Part shown: in pieces, positions 8,198 through 17,131 of the stretch
How positions within the stretch are numbered: the stretch's first letter is position 1
Layout: every line of letters begins with the position of its first letter
From: Saccharopolyspora_D taberi
Lineage (GTDB): Bacteria; Actinomycetota; Actinomycetes; Mycobacteriales; Pseudonocardiaceae
Direction of reading: 5' to 3'
Assembly (NCBI RefSeq): GCF_039534165.1
Contig: NZ_BAAAUX010000029.1
Location: forward strand, 62,001-126,000
DNA: 64,000 nucleotides
The notes under the pieces: model-generated
The model's input: only the letters and a program-made list of their open reading frames with translations
Databases searched by the model: none
What the model was told of the DNA's origin: nothing
Made by a program: the position numbers and the translations under genes

Positions 8198-8359
8198 TCA
8201 CTTGAGCTGCTTGCGGTCCTTTGCCCAGCCGAGCGCCGCTGTCGCGACGAACAGCACGCCGCCGATCACCGCGAGCCAGAACAGGCCCTTGATCACGACG
8301 CCCGCCACCGAGATCACGAGCCAGATCAGCAGCAGCGCGCCGATGACTTTCCACAACAT
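8198..8359 (-). CDS. Small hydrophobic membrane protein (53 aa)
   Basis: An ATG-started 53-codon frame encoding MLWKVIGALLLIWLVISVAG, then a second hydrophobic stretch (GLFWLAVIGGVLFVATAALGW) and a basic tail KDRKQLK. Two membrane helices with a positive C-terminus. Short proteins of this pattern are widespread in actinobacteria and have no assigned function. Codon third positions are strongly G/C. It stands alone between the dispersed repeat and the divergently oriented lipase gene. Confidence 0.75.
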   Translation of the reverse strand: MLWKVIGALLLIWLVISVAGVVIKGLFWLAVIGGVLFVATAALGWAKDRKQLK

Positions 8360-8613
8360 GTGCAAGCACCTCTAACCCGGCCCCGGACGGGGCCACGGCT
8401 CCAGCGTGCCAGACCGCGGCACGCGGATGACCTGGTCGAAGCGACATTCGGGGAAATATCAGGGTTCTCGGGGTAGCACCGCGTTGCCCCACAAGAAGTA
8501 ACCGAGGTCACAGCACGGACACATTGACCGGGCGCGCTGAAACTCCCCGATCACATGCTCGTTCTCCAGGCATGCCGGCAAAGGTGCCGGTGTCCGTTGG
8601 AGAGAGGGTGAGC

Positions 8614-9285
8614 ATGCGCTCCGCACGTTGGATCCTGACCGCCGTCGCCGCGCTGACCTCCGTCACAGCACTGGCCGCCCCACCGGCCACCGCCGCCCCC
8701 GCCGACCCCGATCCGGTGATTTTCGTGCACGGCTGGAACGGCGGCGCCTGGAACTGGAACGACATGGTCTCCGACTTCAAGGCGGCCGGGTACGCCGACG
8801 ACCGGCTCATCGCCTGGGACTACGACCACACCCAGTCCAACAAGACCACCGCGGAGGAGCTCTCGACCCTCGTCGGCGAAACCCTCGCCGCCACCGGAGC
8901 CGAGAAGGTCGACATCATCACGCACTCCATGGGCGGCCTGAACTCCCGCTGGTACCTGAAGTTCCTCGGCGGCACCGCCAAGGTCGACGACTGGGTCTCC
9001 ATCGGCGGCCCGAACCACGGAACCGAGGTCGCCGGCCTGTGCTTCGACACCTCCTGCGAGGAGATGCGCGTCGGCTCGGAGTTCCTCGGCCGGCTCAACG
9101 AGGGCGACGAAACCCCGGACGGGACCAACTACGGCACCTGGTGGTCGACCTGCGACGGGGTCATCAACCCGGCCGACAGCACGGTCGTCGACGGTGCCTC
9201 GAACACCCGGACCGGGTGCATCAACCACCTCGCCCTGCTCACCGACGACGGCGTGTCCCAGCAGGTCCGCGACTTCGTCGCCTGA
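8614..9285 (+). CDS. Secreted triacylglycerol lipase/esterase (alpha/beta hydrolase)
   Basis: A 223-residue secreted hydrolase. A Sec signal peptide (MRSARWILTAVAALTSVTALA, cut near APPATAAPA) precedes an alpha/beta-hydrolase core: oxyanion region VIFVHGWNGGAW, nucleophile elbow THSMGGLNS (Ser about residue 114), acid candidate DSTVVDGA and histidine in GCINHLALL. Four cysteines in the C-terminal half may form two disulfides, as in secreted LipA/EstA-type lipases. ATG 8614 is used because GGAGAGAGG stands 7-15 bp upstream and the signal peptide starts here. It acts outside the cell on esters or acylglycerols. A hairpin terminator follows. Confidence 0.88.
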   Translation: MRSARWILTAVAALTSVTALAAPPATAAPADPDPVIFVHGWNGGAWNWNDMVSDFKAAGYADDRLIAWDYDHTQSNKTTAEELSTLVGETLAATGAEKVDIITHSMGGLNSRWYLKFLGGTAKVDDWVSIGGPNHGTEVAGLCFDTSCEEMRVGSEFLGRLNEGDETPDGTNYGTWWSTCDGVINPADSTVVDGASNTRTGCINHLALLTDDGVSQQVRDFVA

Positions 9286-9289
9286 AGAC

Positions 9290-9334
9290 TCGCCTGGCGG
9301 GCGGCTCGCGGCGTGGTAGCCGTCCGCCAGGCGA
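9290..9334. terminator. Bidirectional hairpin terminator
   Basis: Seventeen-base arms TCGCCTGGCGGGCGGCT (9290-9306) and AGCCGTCCGCCAGGCGA (9318-9334), one mismatch, 11-base loop, between the convergent lipase and aminotransferase genes. It lacks a U-run, as is usual in high-GC actinomycetes. Confidence 0.8.
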
Positions 9335-9340
9335 ACCCCC

Positions 9341-10504
9341 TCAGCGCAGCCAGGCCGCGATCCGGGCGAGCGCCTCGGTGATGTCGGCGGTGCTCCCGGC
9401 GAAGGACATCCGCACGAAGCGGTGCCCCTGCACCGGGTCGAAGTCGATGCCCGGGACCACCGCGACCCCGGTGTCGTCGAGCAGCCTGCGGCAGAAGTCC
9501 ATCGAATCCCCGGCCAGGTGGCCGATGTCGGCGTAGACGTAGAAGGCGCCGTCGGCGGGCGCGACGCGGGTGATGCCCAGCTCGGCCAGCCCGGACAGCA
9601 GCAGCTCCCGGTTGGTCCGGTAGACGTCGACGTGCGCCTCGACCTCGGCGTAGCTCGCCGCCTCGAACGCGCCCAGCGCGCCGTACTGCGACAGCGCGGG
9701 CGGGCACAGCGTGAAGTTCCCGGTCAGCGAGTCGACCGCGCGCAGCAGCCGGGGCGGGACGAGCATCCAGCCCAGCCGCCAGCCCGTCATGCACCAGAGC
9801 TTCGAGAAGCTGTTCACGACGATCGCCTCGCGGGAGAACTCCCACGCGCAGTGCAGCGGCTCGGCGTAGCTGATGCCGTGGTACAGCTCGTCGCTGATCA
9901 GCCGGACGCCGTTGCGCTCGCACCAGACCGCCAGCTCGGCTAGCTCGTCGCGGCCGAGCACGGTGCCGGTCGGGTTGGCCGGGCTCGCCACGATCAGCCC
10001 GCGCACCGGCTCGTCGAGCGCTTCGAGCATCGCCACCGTCGGCTGGAACCGGGTGGACTCGTCGCAGGGCAGCTCGACGACCTCGCAGCCGAGGGCCCGC
10101 AGGATGTTGCGGTACGCGGGATACCCGGGACGCGCCAGCGCCACCCGGTCGCCCGCGTCGAACGCGGCGAGGAACGCGAGCAGGAATCCGCCGGAGGCGC
10201 CCGTGGTCACGACGACGTCGTCGCGCTCGACCGCCAGGCCGTAGGCGCGGTCGTAGTGCGACGCGATCGCGTCGCGGAGCTCGGCGAGGCCGAGCTGCTC
10301 GGTGTAGCCGAGCGCCTGCCGGTGCAGCGCGTCGGCGGCGGCTTCGCGGACCGCCTTCGGGGCGGGGCTGGAGGGCTGGCCCGCGGCCAGCGACACGACG
10401 TCACCGACCGCGCGCTGCCGGGCAGCGGCGGCCGAGACGACCTCCATCACGTGGAACGGCGGCACGTCGGCCCGGGCAGCAGCAGCGAAGGCGGAGTCGG
10501 ACAT
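9341..10504 (-). CDS. Class I/II PLP-dependent aminotransferase
   Basis: A 387-residue fold-type I aminotransferase of the AspC/AspB-like group. Visible signatures: substrate loop SLAAGQPSSPAP, phosphate-binding TTGASGGFLLAF, ASPANPTGTVL (cofactor Asn), SDELYHGISY (Asp and Tyr contacting the pyridine ring), Schiff-base lysine in SFSKLWCMTGWRLGW and the carboxylate-binding Arg in FVRMSFA. ATG 10504 is preferred over the GTG two codons earlier because it starts directly at MSDSAFAAAA. It transfers the amino group of an amino acid to a 2-oxo acid in the cytoplasm; the specific substrate cannot be told. Single gene, with a terminator downstream and a dispersed repeat upstream. Confidence 0.9.
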   Translation of the reverse strand: MSDSAFAAAARADVPPFHVMEVVSAAAARQRAVGDVVSLAAGQPSSPAPKAVREAAADALHRQALGYTEQLGLAELRDAIASHYDRAYGLAVERDDVVVTTGASGGFLLAFLAAFDAGDRVALARPGYPAYRNILRALGCEVVELPCDESTRFQPTVAMLEALDEPVRGLIVASPANPTGTVLGRDELAELAVWCERNGVRLISDELYHGISYAEPLHCAWEFSREAIVVNSFSKLWCMTGWRLGWMLVPPRLLRAVDSLTGNFTLCPPALSQYGALGAFEAASYAEVEAHVDVYRTNRELLLSGLAELGITRVAPADGAFYVYADIGHLAGDSMDFCRRLLDDTGVAVVPGIDFDPVQGHRFVRMSFAGSTADITEALARIAAWLR

Positions 10505-10558
10505 GCCCACACCGTAAGCCAGCCGGGAACCCGCACCCCCAGCCCAGCCATCGTCCTC

Positions 10559-10723
10559 AAGCGGCGCAGCCGCTTAGCCCACCCGACCAACCGGCACCGC
10601 CGCGGGTTCTCAGGCGTTCGCTGGCGAGGACAGCTTTTTCCGTCGTATTGGACATACGTCGGAAAAAGATTCCGGAGCCAGCGGGCGCCTGAGGTTCCGC
10701 CACCCGCACCGCCACGCAAACCG
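10559..10723. repeat. Dispersed nested-palindrome repeat, copy B
   Basis: Second copy of the repeat family, same orientation as copy A. It begins with the hairpin AAGCGGC-GCA-GCCGCTT at 10559. Core outer arms are 10610-10625 and 10677-10692, inner arms 10634-10647 and 10655-10668, loop TTGGACA. Across the core it differs from copy A at one base (GCGGGCGCC against GCGGACGCC). It lies between the aminotransferase start and the 3' end of the ESX-type gene. Confidence 0.9.
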
Positions 10724-10737
10724 CCGAAGCCCGCCGA

Positions 10738-11982
10738 TCAATACCCCTGGTAACCGCCGCCGCCGGCCATCGACTTCAGCCCCGGATGCCCCTCGAACCC
10801 GCCGTAGCGGTCGAAGGTGTAGCGGACACCCGCGATGATGTTGTCGACCGGGTTGTAGATGTCGTCGTGCCCCGGCAGCTTGTGCGCCTGGAACGTCGGG
10901 TCGATGCACTGCATCAGGCCCTTCGACGGGGTGCCCTTGGCCGCGTTGGAGTCCCAGTTGTTGATGGCGTGCGGGTTGCCGCCGGACTCCTTCTCGATGA
11001 TCTGCCAGATCTCGTCGATGTTCTCCTCGGTGACCGGGACGCCGTTGGCCTGGAGGATCTTGATGGCCTCCCGGATCCAGTCCTCGACGTTGCCCGGCGG
11101 CGGGCCGCCGGACGGCGGACCACCGCTCGGCCCGAGGCCGCCGGAACCGCCGCCGGAGCCACCGGAGTCCGCACCACCCGAACCCCCGGAGCCGGAACCG
11201 CCCGAGCCGCCGGAGCCGCCCGAGCCGGAACCGGAACCCCCAGCACCGGAACCGGACTCCGAACCACCGGCACCGCCCGCACCACCGGGCCCGGCGCCCT
11301 GCTGCTCGGTCGGCGCGGGCGCGGGCGCCGGGGTGATCTCCCAGTCGATCTTGCGCCCGGGCGCCGGCGTGAACGCCTGCTCGCCGGCCTTCGGCAGCTT
11401 CGAGAACACGCCGTCCAGCCCGCCCGCGGCCTTGCCGAGCTCCCCGTTGGCGCCGTTGAGACCCTCGTTCGCCTCGGAGATCTTGGTCCCGGCCTCCCGC
11501 GCGTGCTGCTCCATCGCGGTCTTGATCTTCTCGTCCCGCTCCTGCGCGGCGCGGTCCTTGGCGGCCTGGTCGTCCCCGGCCTTCTCGACGGCCTGCTGGT
11601 ACTCCTGCTCCGCCCTGCGGGCGTCGGCCAGCGCGCGCTCGCCGATCGCGTTGACCGCGTCCTTGGCGGTGCTCACGACCTCGGCGGCCTTGTCCAGCGC
11701 CCTGGCCGCCGACTCCACGGCCTGCTTCGCCGCGTCGAACCCGCCGGTCAGCTTGCCCATGTAGCCGACGAACGCGTCCGCCGAGCCGCCTTCCCAGGCG
11801 CCGTCCAGACCGGTGACCGCGCGGCCGATCTCCTGGCCGCCCTCACCGGTCTTCGTCGCCGCGTCGCGCCACCGCTGACCGATCTCGCGGATGGCTTCCG
11901 GCTTGCTGTCCTCGATCTTGCGCAGGTGCTCGGCCAGGGCCGCGCCGCCCGGCTTGCCCGCTACCTCTCCAGAGATCCCCAT
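10738..11982 (-). CDS. WXG100-like protein fused to SLT lytic transglycosylase (ESX substrate)
   Basis: A 414-residue modular protein. Residues 1-110 form a WXG100-like helical hairpin (AWEGGSADAFVGYMGKL), continued by Ala/Glu-rich coiled coil to about 215; a Gly/Ser linker (about 240-300) leads to a C-terminal SLT domain with the catalytic Glu in WQIIEKESGGNPHA and the conserved SKGLMQCIDPTFQAH and NIIAGVRYTFDRY. There is no Sec signal, so export is probably through a type VII (ESX) system as a LXG/WXG-type substrate, where the enzyme would cut peptidoglycan glycan strands. The preceding small WXG100-like gene, 34 bp upstream, is the likely co-secreted partner. No ESX machinery genes are in the window. 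Confidence 0.85.
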   Translation of the reverse strand: MGISGEVAGKPGGAALAEHLRKIEDSKPEAIREIGQRWRDAATKTGEGGQEIGRAVTGLDGAWEGGSADAFVGYMGKLTGGFDAAKQAVESAARALDKAAEVVSTAKDAVNAIGERALADARRAEQEYQQAVEKAGDDQAAKDRAAQERDEKIKTAMEQHAREAGTKISEANEGLNGANGELGKAAGGLDGVFSKLPKAGEQAFTPAPGRKIDWEITPAPAPAPTEQQGAGPGGAGGAGGSESGSGAGGSGSGSGGSGGSGGSGSGGSGGADSGGSGGGSGGLGPSGGPPSGGPPPGNVEDWIREAIKILQANGVPVTEENIDEIWQIIEKESGGNPHAINNWDSNAAKGTPSKGLMQCIDPTFQAHKLPGHDDIYNPVDNIIAGVRYTFDRYGGFEGHPGLKSMAGGGGYQGY

Positions 11983-12016
11983 GTCTACCCCGAAGTTTCC
12001 CCATGTCCCCGAATTC

Positions 12017-12319
12017 TCAGACCTTCATCGAGTCGGCGTTGGCCTGATCGATGTTGTCGACCGTGGTGCGGACCGCGTCCAGGGCGCCGCTGGCGCTGCG
12101 CAGCAGCTGCTCGGCGGCGTCGAACTGCTGCTTGGCGCTGCTGTCGAGGTTGGTGATCGCCGAGACGATGGTGCCCGCCGCGTCGAGCTTGCCGAAGATC
12201 GCCGCGTCGACGTGCTGGTTCTCGAACCCGTCCCCGATGGCGCCGACCGGACCAGCCTTGCCCTCCAGCGTCGAGCGGCAGTTCTCCAGCGCTTCCATGT
12301 TGTAACCGGCCTGGGTCAC
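12017..12319 (-). CDS. WXG100-like/EspC-type small ESX protein
   Basis: A 100-residue all-helical protein beginning at GTG 12319 (VTQAGYNMEALENCRSTLEGK); GGAGGGG sits four bases before this GTG, which decides against the ATG nine codons upstream. The size and the helix-turn-helix layout, with a mid-region AAIFGKLDAAGTI and a C-terminal helix of repeated Asp/Ala, resemble ESX secretion-associated EspC/WXG100 proteins, although no strict WXG tripeptide is present. It is followed by the WXG-transglycosylase gene in the same transcript, so the two may be secreted as a pair. Confidence 0.75.
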   Translation of the reverse strand: MTQAGYNMEALENCRSTLEGKAGPVGAIGDGFENQHVDAAIFGKLDAAGTIVSAITNLDSSAKQQFDAAEQLLRSASGALDAVRTTVDNIDQANADSMKV

Positions 12320-12398
12320 AAGCCCCTCCTCGCGTTCGACCGCCACTGTGATGGCGCGCGGAGCCGATCGGTTCCAGCGATCGCCATGATGGCCGAAA

Positions 12399-12443
12399 AA
12401 TCCGCCTGGCGACCGGGATTTCCCGGAAATCGCCAGGCGGATT
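12399..12443. terminator. Hairpin terminator after purD
   Basis: A perfect 14-bp stem AATCCGCCTGGCGA/TCGCCAGGCGGATT with a 17-base loop that can pair further (CCGGGA/TCCCGG). It lies 20 bp beyond the purD stop and upstream of the ESX-type gene pair. Confidence 0.8.
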
Positions 12444-12463
12444 CACGCGAAACGCCCTGCGGG

Positions 12464-13720
<1,257 letters not shown>

Positions 13721-13971
13721 GGCCGCAGCGTAGAACTTCCGGCCTTCCAGGTGGTCCCTGCCCCCCGTTGAGATGTGTCGGATCGGACATTCGGCAGATG
13801 TTCACGTGATCGACACCCGCAGTGCACTGATCGGAAGCCGGAGCTGTGGGCCCGTGTTCACCGCCCGGTCGACTGCAGGTGGACGGGCCGTTGCCTGCAC
13901 CGGATTGGGTCTTGACCGAGGCTGCCCCGGTTCGATCGGGCCGCGGCCCACGAGATCCAGATGGAGGTTCC

Positions 13972-15081
13972 ATGATCCGGGCACGACTGACGGCGCTGGC
14001 CGTCGCAGGAGCGGCGGTGCTGGGCGCGGTGGCCCAGCTGCCAGCGTCCGCCGCTCCCGCCCATCCCGCCGAGGCAGACCGGATCGAGGTCTTCGGCCAC
14101 CGCGGCGCATCCGGCTACCGGCCGGAGCACACGCTGGCCTCCTACGACCTGGCGGCGCGCACGGGTGCGGACTACATCGAGCCCGACCTGGTGCCCACCA
14201 AGGACGGCGTGCTGGTCGCGCGGCACGAGAACGAGATCAGCGGCACGACCGACGTCGCCCAGCGCCCGGAGTTCGCCGACCGCAGGACCACGAAGGTGGT
14301 CGACGGCGCGGAGCTGACCGGCTGGTTCACCGAGGACTTCACGCTGGCCGAGCTGAAGACCCTGCGAGCGATCGAGCGCATCCCGGACCTGCGCCCGAAC
14401 AACACGATCTACAACGGGCGCTTCGAGGTCCCGACCTTCCAGGAGGTGCTGGACCTGCGGGCCCGGCTGTCCAAGGAGCTGGGCCGCGAGATCGGGATCG
14501 CGCCGGAGACCAAGCACCCCAGCTACTTCGCCCGCATCGGGCTGCCGCTGGAGCCGGGCGTGGTCGAGGCGCTGGACCGCAACGGCCTGAACCAGGAGAA
14601 GGCCAAGGTGGTGGTGCAGTCCTTCGAGGTCGCCAACCTCAAGCAGCTCAACGGGCCGCTCAAGGTGCGCCTGGTGCAGCTGATCAGCAACAGCGGCGCG
14701 CCGCAGGACTTCGTCGAGGCGGGCGACCCGCGCACCTACGCGGACATGGTGAAGCCGGAGGGCCTGAAGGAGATCGCGACCTACGCGGACGTGATCGGCC
14801 CGGACACCAAGGTCATCCTGCCGGTGGACGAGCAGGGCAACCTGACCGAGCCGACGACGGTCGTGGCGGACGCGCACGCCGCGGACCTGACGGTCGTGCC
14901 GTACACGGTGCGGGCGGAGAACAACTTCCTGCCCGCCGACTTCCGCTCGTCGGAGGACAAGGCGGCGTGGGGCGACGTGTTCGCCTTCCACCGCGCCCTG
15001 TTCGAGCAGGGCATCGACGGCGTCTTCGCCGACCACCCGGACATCGCCGTGCAGGCGCGGGACGAGTTCGCCGGGCGCTGA
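13972..15081 (+). CDS. Secreted glycerophosphodiester phosphodiesterase
   Basis: A 369-residue GlpQ-type enzyme that hydrolyses glycerophosphodiesters to glycerol-3-phosphate and an alcohol outside the membrane. A signal peptide (MIRARLTALAVAGAAVLGAVAQLPASA) is followed by the GDPD catalytic start FGHRGASGYRPEHTLASYDLA (two catalytic His, metal-binding Glu), DYIEPDLVPTKDGVLVARHE, GIAPETKHPSYF and the C-terminal GIDGVFADHPDIA. ATG 13972 follows GGAGG at a proper distance. The final 49 bp of the gene and the 56 bp after it recur at 16901-17005, so the gene end is duplicated around an insertion. Confidence 0.93.
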   Translation: MIRARLTALAVAGAAVLGAVAQLPASAAPAHPAEADRIEVFGHRGASGYRPEHTLASYDLAARTGADYIEPDLVPTKDGVLVARHENEISGTTDVAQRPEFADRRTTKVVDGAELTGWFTEDFTLAELKTLRAIERIPDLRPNNTIYNGRFEVPTFQEVLDLRARLSKELGREIGIAPETKHPSYFARIGLPLEPGVVEALDRNGLNQEKAKVVVQSFEVANLKQLNGPLKVRLVQLISNSGAPQDFVEAGDPRTYADMVKPEGLKEIATYADVIGPDTKVILPVDEQGNLTEPTTVVADAHAADLTVVPYTVRAENNFLPADFRSSEDKAAWGDVFAFHRALFEQGIDGVFADHPDIAVQARDEFAGR

Positions 15082-15137
15082 GCTCGGCCGACCGCGGGGC
15101 CTTCGGAGGATTCCGGAGGCCCCGCGGGGGGTTTCAG
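15033..15137. repeat. 105-bp direct repeat, left copy (GDPD 3' end and terminator)
   Basis: Carries the last 16 codons and stop of the GDPD gene plus its hairpin. The right copy lies at 16901-17005, 1868 bp away, same orientation, 103 of 105 bases identical. Similarity ends abruptly on both sides. The stop codon of the minus-strand YdcF gene (15134-15136) falls inside this copy. Confidence 0.92.
15094..15125 (+). terminator. Hairpin terminator of the GDPD gene
   Basis: Arms GCGGGGCCTTCGGA and TCCGGAGGCCCCGC pair along all 14 positions (one G-U) with a 4-base loop, starting 12 bp past the stop. It is part of the duplicated block, so an identical hairpin occurs at 16962-16993. Confidence 0.85.
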
Positions 15138-15793
15138 AGGAGCCGGCTGTCGAACCCGGCGCGCGCGAGCCGCTCGTAAGCGGAGTGCACATCGCGTGGC
15201 ACGTGCTGTTCCACGGCGAAGCCGAGCCTCGGGTATTCGACGATCCGTTGCAGATCACCGACCAGCATGTCCACGACGAGCTTCCCGTCACCGATGGACT
15301 TGACGTAGTCGTCGAGCTCCAGCGACTCGGAAGCGCAGACGACATCGACTTCCGGCCACATCTTGCGGCACGTCGCGTAGGCGCGTCGCTCCATGTACGG
15401 CTTGGAGACCAGCAGCACGGATTCGACCTCTCCCAGCACTGCACGCGAGAACGCAATGTTCTGCCCGGTGTTCTTTGCTTCGGTTTCGATCAGGATCGCC
15501 TCGGCGGGGACACCGAGTTCCAGCGCGTGCTCACGGAAGTGAACGGCCTCGCCACGAGGAAAGCGCGCGGCCGTGGTCGGACTGTTGCCACCGCTGAACA
15601 CCAGGACGGGGAACAACTCGGCCCGGTACAGCTCAGCCGCCCTTGCCGCCACACCCAGATCGTGGCTACCGAGACCGATCGCAGCCGAACACGGGCGCAG
15701 CTCGTGACTCATCTGGTGGTAGTCCCAGATCAGCTTCGCGTCGTCCCACTGCGCTTCACTGAGCACACCCGGCATCGGGCCTCCCGGTTTCAC
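15134..15793 (-). CDS. YdcF-family (DUF218/ElyC-SanA) protein
   Basis: A 219-residue cytoplasmic YdcF-like protein. Typical DUF218 features: AIGLGSHDLGVAARAAELY, VLVFSGGNSPTT, FREHALELGVPAEAILIETEAKNTGQNIAFSRAVL and LLVSKPYMERRAYAT. No signal or membrane segment, unlike SanA/ElyC. E. coli YdcF binds S-adenosylmethionine, but the biochemical role of the family is open. Its ATG overlaps the stop of the TPR gene (ATGA), and such genes commonly follow XRE-TPR regulators in actinomycetes (my recollection). The whole set sits inside the interval bounded by the 105-bp repeats, and the stop codon is supplied by the left repeat. Confidence 0.85.
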   Translation of the reverse strand: MKPGGPMPGVLSEAQWDDAKLIWDYHQMSHELRPCSAAIGLGSHDLGVAARAAELYRAELFPVLVFSGGNSPTTAARFPRGEAVHFREHALELGVPAEAILIETEAKNTGQNIAFSRAVLGEVESVLLVSKPYMERRAYATCRKMWPEVDVVCASESLELDDYVKSIGDGKLVVDMLVGDLQRIVEYPRLGFAVEQHVPRDVHSAYERLARAGFDSRLL

Positions 15794-16287
15794 TTCGTTG
15801 ACGCACTCGACGGCTCGCCGTACGACCGCCGGATGCCTTCGATGCTGCGCAGTTGGTGGCCCAGCCCGTAGCGCCCGGCCACCTGCGCTGCTCCGTCCAG
15901 GACGGATTGTCCGTAATCCCGTGTCGCCTCGTCGGACAGCAGGATGTGCCCGTGCGCGGTGTCCAGCCGCACGCGATGCAAGGGCGAGTCGGCGGTGGCG
16001 GCGGAACGCGCGATCTCGATGTGTCGAGCGGCTTGCACGAGGTCACCGATCCCGCGGTGGGCGAGCGCGATCTTCTGGTGCGCGACACACCAGTCCTCGG
16101 GCTCCGCGAGGTCCTCGAACTCGCGGGCGGCGGTCGTCATCACCTCGATCGCAGCGGCGTTGTTCCCGTTCTTGCTGAGCGCCGTTCCCACCCAAAGGAG
16201 GGCTCGGGCGCGATCGCGTCCGCTGAGTCGCTCATCCTTCGCCAGCTTCTCGTACCGCCGAGCAGAAGTCTCAAGCTGCCCTGTCAT
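15790..16287 (-). CDS. TPR protein, C-terminal half of a broken XRE-TPR regulator
   Basis: A 165-residue frame of tetratricopeptide-like helices: ARALLWVGTALSKNGNNAAAIEVM, WCVAHQKIALAHRGIGDLVQAARHIEIA, VRLDTAHGHILLSD, and a tail LGHQLRSIEGIRRSYG. In actinomycete relatives known to me this segment is the C-terminal part of a single protein with an N-terminal HTH. Here the HTH part is a separate frame overlapping by 17 bp in another phase. The overlap could allow coupled translation of two halves, but a central piece of the usual protein also appears missing, so decay by internal deletion plus frame change is more likely. Confidence 0.7.
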   Translation of the reverse strand: MTGQLETSARRYEKLAKDERLSGRDRARALLWVGTALSKNGNNAAAIEVMTTAAREFEDLAEPEDWCVAHQKIALAHRGIGDLVQAARHIEIARSAATADSPLHRVRLDTAHGHILLSDEATRDYGQSVLDGAAQVAGRYGLGHQLRSIEGIRRSYGEPSSASTK

Positions 16288-16654
16288 CGACGTTCTGCGG
16301 GGCGCACCGGCACAGCCACCGGTTCAGCAGGTTCTGCGCGAACGCGAAGTTCTGGCGGCTCAAGCACACGACGACCCGGTCGAGATCTTCCGTCCACGTC
16401 TCGTACTCGGCTGCGCGGGGCTTGGGAACATCGGCACGAACATTGGGCACCGCTGAGAGCAGCGCCTGGAAACGCTCCTGTGACGCCGCGTCAGCACGCG
16501 CGAGGGCGGTGTCGAGAACGGCTTGCGTGTCTGGTCGCGGAACAGTGTCCGCACCGAGCTGCTCCCATTTCGCCACCGTGCGCAGAGCGAGACCTAGGTG
16601 ATCAGCGAATCCGCGCATGCTCATCCTGAGCGCAGCACACAGGACCGGAGTCAT
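16271..16654 (-). CDS. XRE-type HTH regulator, N-terminal half of a broken gene
   Basis: A 127-residue frame with an XRE helix-turn-helix (VLCAALRMSMRGFADHLGLA, then LRTVAKWEQLG) at residues 4-34, followed by a charged linker and the start of a helical region (RVVVCLSRQNFAFAQNLLNRWL). It ends at CAPQNVDDRAA, where full-length XRE-TPR proteins would go on into TPR repeats; these appear in the next frame at 15790-16287. The ATG at 16654 is used since the HTH needs the first 12 residues. It is divergent from the small gene at 16671. Confidence 0.7.
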   Translation of the reverse strand: MTPVLCAALRMSMRGFADHLGLALRTVAKWEQLGADTVPRPDTQAVLDTALARADAASQERFQALLSAVPNVRADVPKPRAAEYETWTEDLDRVVVCLSRQNFAFAQNLLNRWLCRCAPQNVDDRAA

Positions 16655-16670
16655 CGGAGGGAGAGGAACC

Positions 16671-16949
16671 TTGAGCGATCTGGACCTGGAAGCGTGGGTG
16701 GTGATCGATCGCTGCGCGATTGCCTACAACGTCTGTGCTGATGAGATCGAGTTCCGGATCGGCGACGGCGATCCGAATGTGTTCGAGCTCGTCACCTCGG
16801 AGTTCGGTTTGGAGAACCTGCTCGCCAAAGGCACAGAGGCGTTGCGCGCGTTCCGCGCCCAGCGGGTTGCTGGACATGCGTGCGGTTGCCTCTGCTCAGG
16901 CCACCCGGACATCGCCGTGCAGGCACGGGACGAGTTCGCAGGGCGCTGA
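16671..16949 (+). CDS. Small DUF-like protein fused in frame to the duplicated GDPD tail
   Basis: TTG 16671 with GGAGGGAGAGG just upstream starts LSDLDLEAWVVIDRCAIAYN, with EIEFRIGDGDPNVFELVTSEFGLENLL, a small acidic protein of unknown family. At 16901 the frame enters the right 105-bp repeat and ends with HPDIAVQARDEFAGR, the exact C-terminus of the GDPD gene. The native end of this gene was therefore replaced: from about residue 77 onward it is borrowed sequence. It is divergent to the XRE gene, a normal position for the partner of such regulators. Whether the chimera is functional is unknown. Confidence 0.55.
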   Translation: MSDLDLEAWVVIDRCAIAYNVCADEIEFRIGDGDPNVFELVTSEFGLENLLAKGTEALRAFRAQRVAGHACGCLCSGHPDIAVQARDEFAGR

Positions 16950-17005
16950 GCTCGGCCGACCGCGGGGCCTTCGGAGGATTCCGGAGGCCCCGCGGGGGGT
17001 TTCAG
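16901..17005. repeat. 105-bp direct repeat, right copy
   Basis: Second copy of the GDPD gene end and terminator (two mismatches to 15033-15137: GCACGG for GCGCGG and GCAGGG for GCCGGG). It closes the 1868-bp interval and is followed directly by related GCGGGGCTTCAG tandem repeats. Confidence 0.92.
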
Positions 17006-17131
17006 TCCAGGCGCGGGGTTTTCAGTTCGCGGCGCCCGCGGGGCTTCAGTCCACGGGGCCCTGCGGGGCTTCGGTCCACGGGTCCCGCGGGGCTTCAGTC
17101 CATGGGCCCGCGGGGCTGTCCTGCGGGGGTT
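17006..17131. repeat. Degenerate ~24-bp tandem repeats
   Basis: About five imperfect units resembling CGCGGGGCTTCAGTCCACGG. The CGGGGNTTTCAG element also ends the 105-bp repeat, so the array may have grown from the GDPD terminator. It lies at the 3' end of the DUF2637 gene. Confidence 0.6.

Noticed and set aside
15138..16900. Insertion sequence explaining the 105-bp duplication
   Set aside because: No transposase, no terminal inverted repeats, and 105 bp is far too long for a target duplication.
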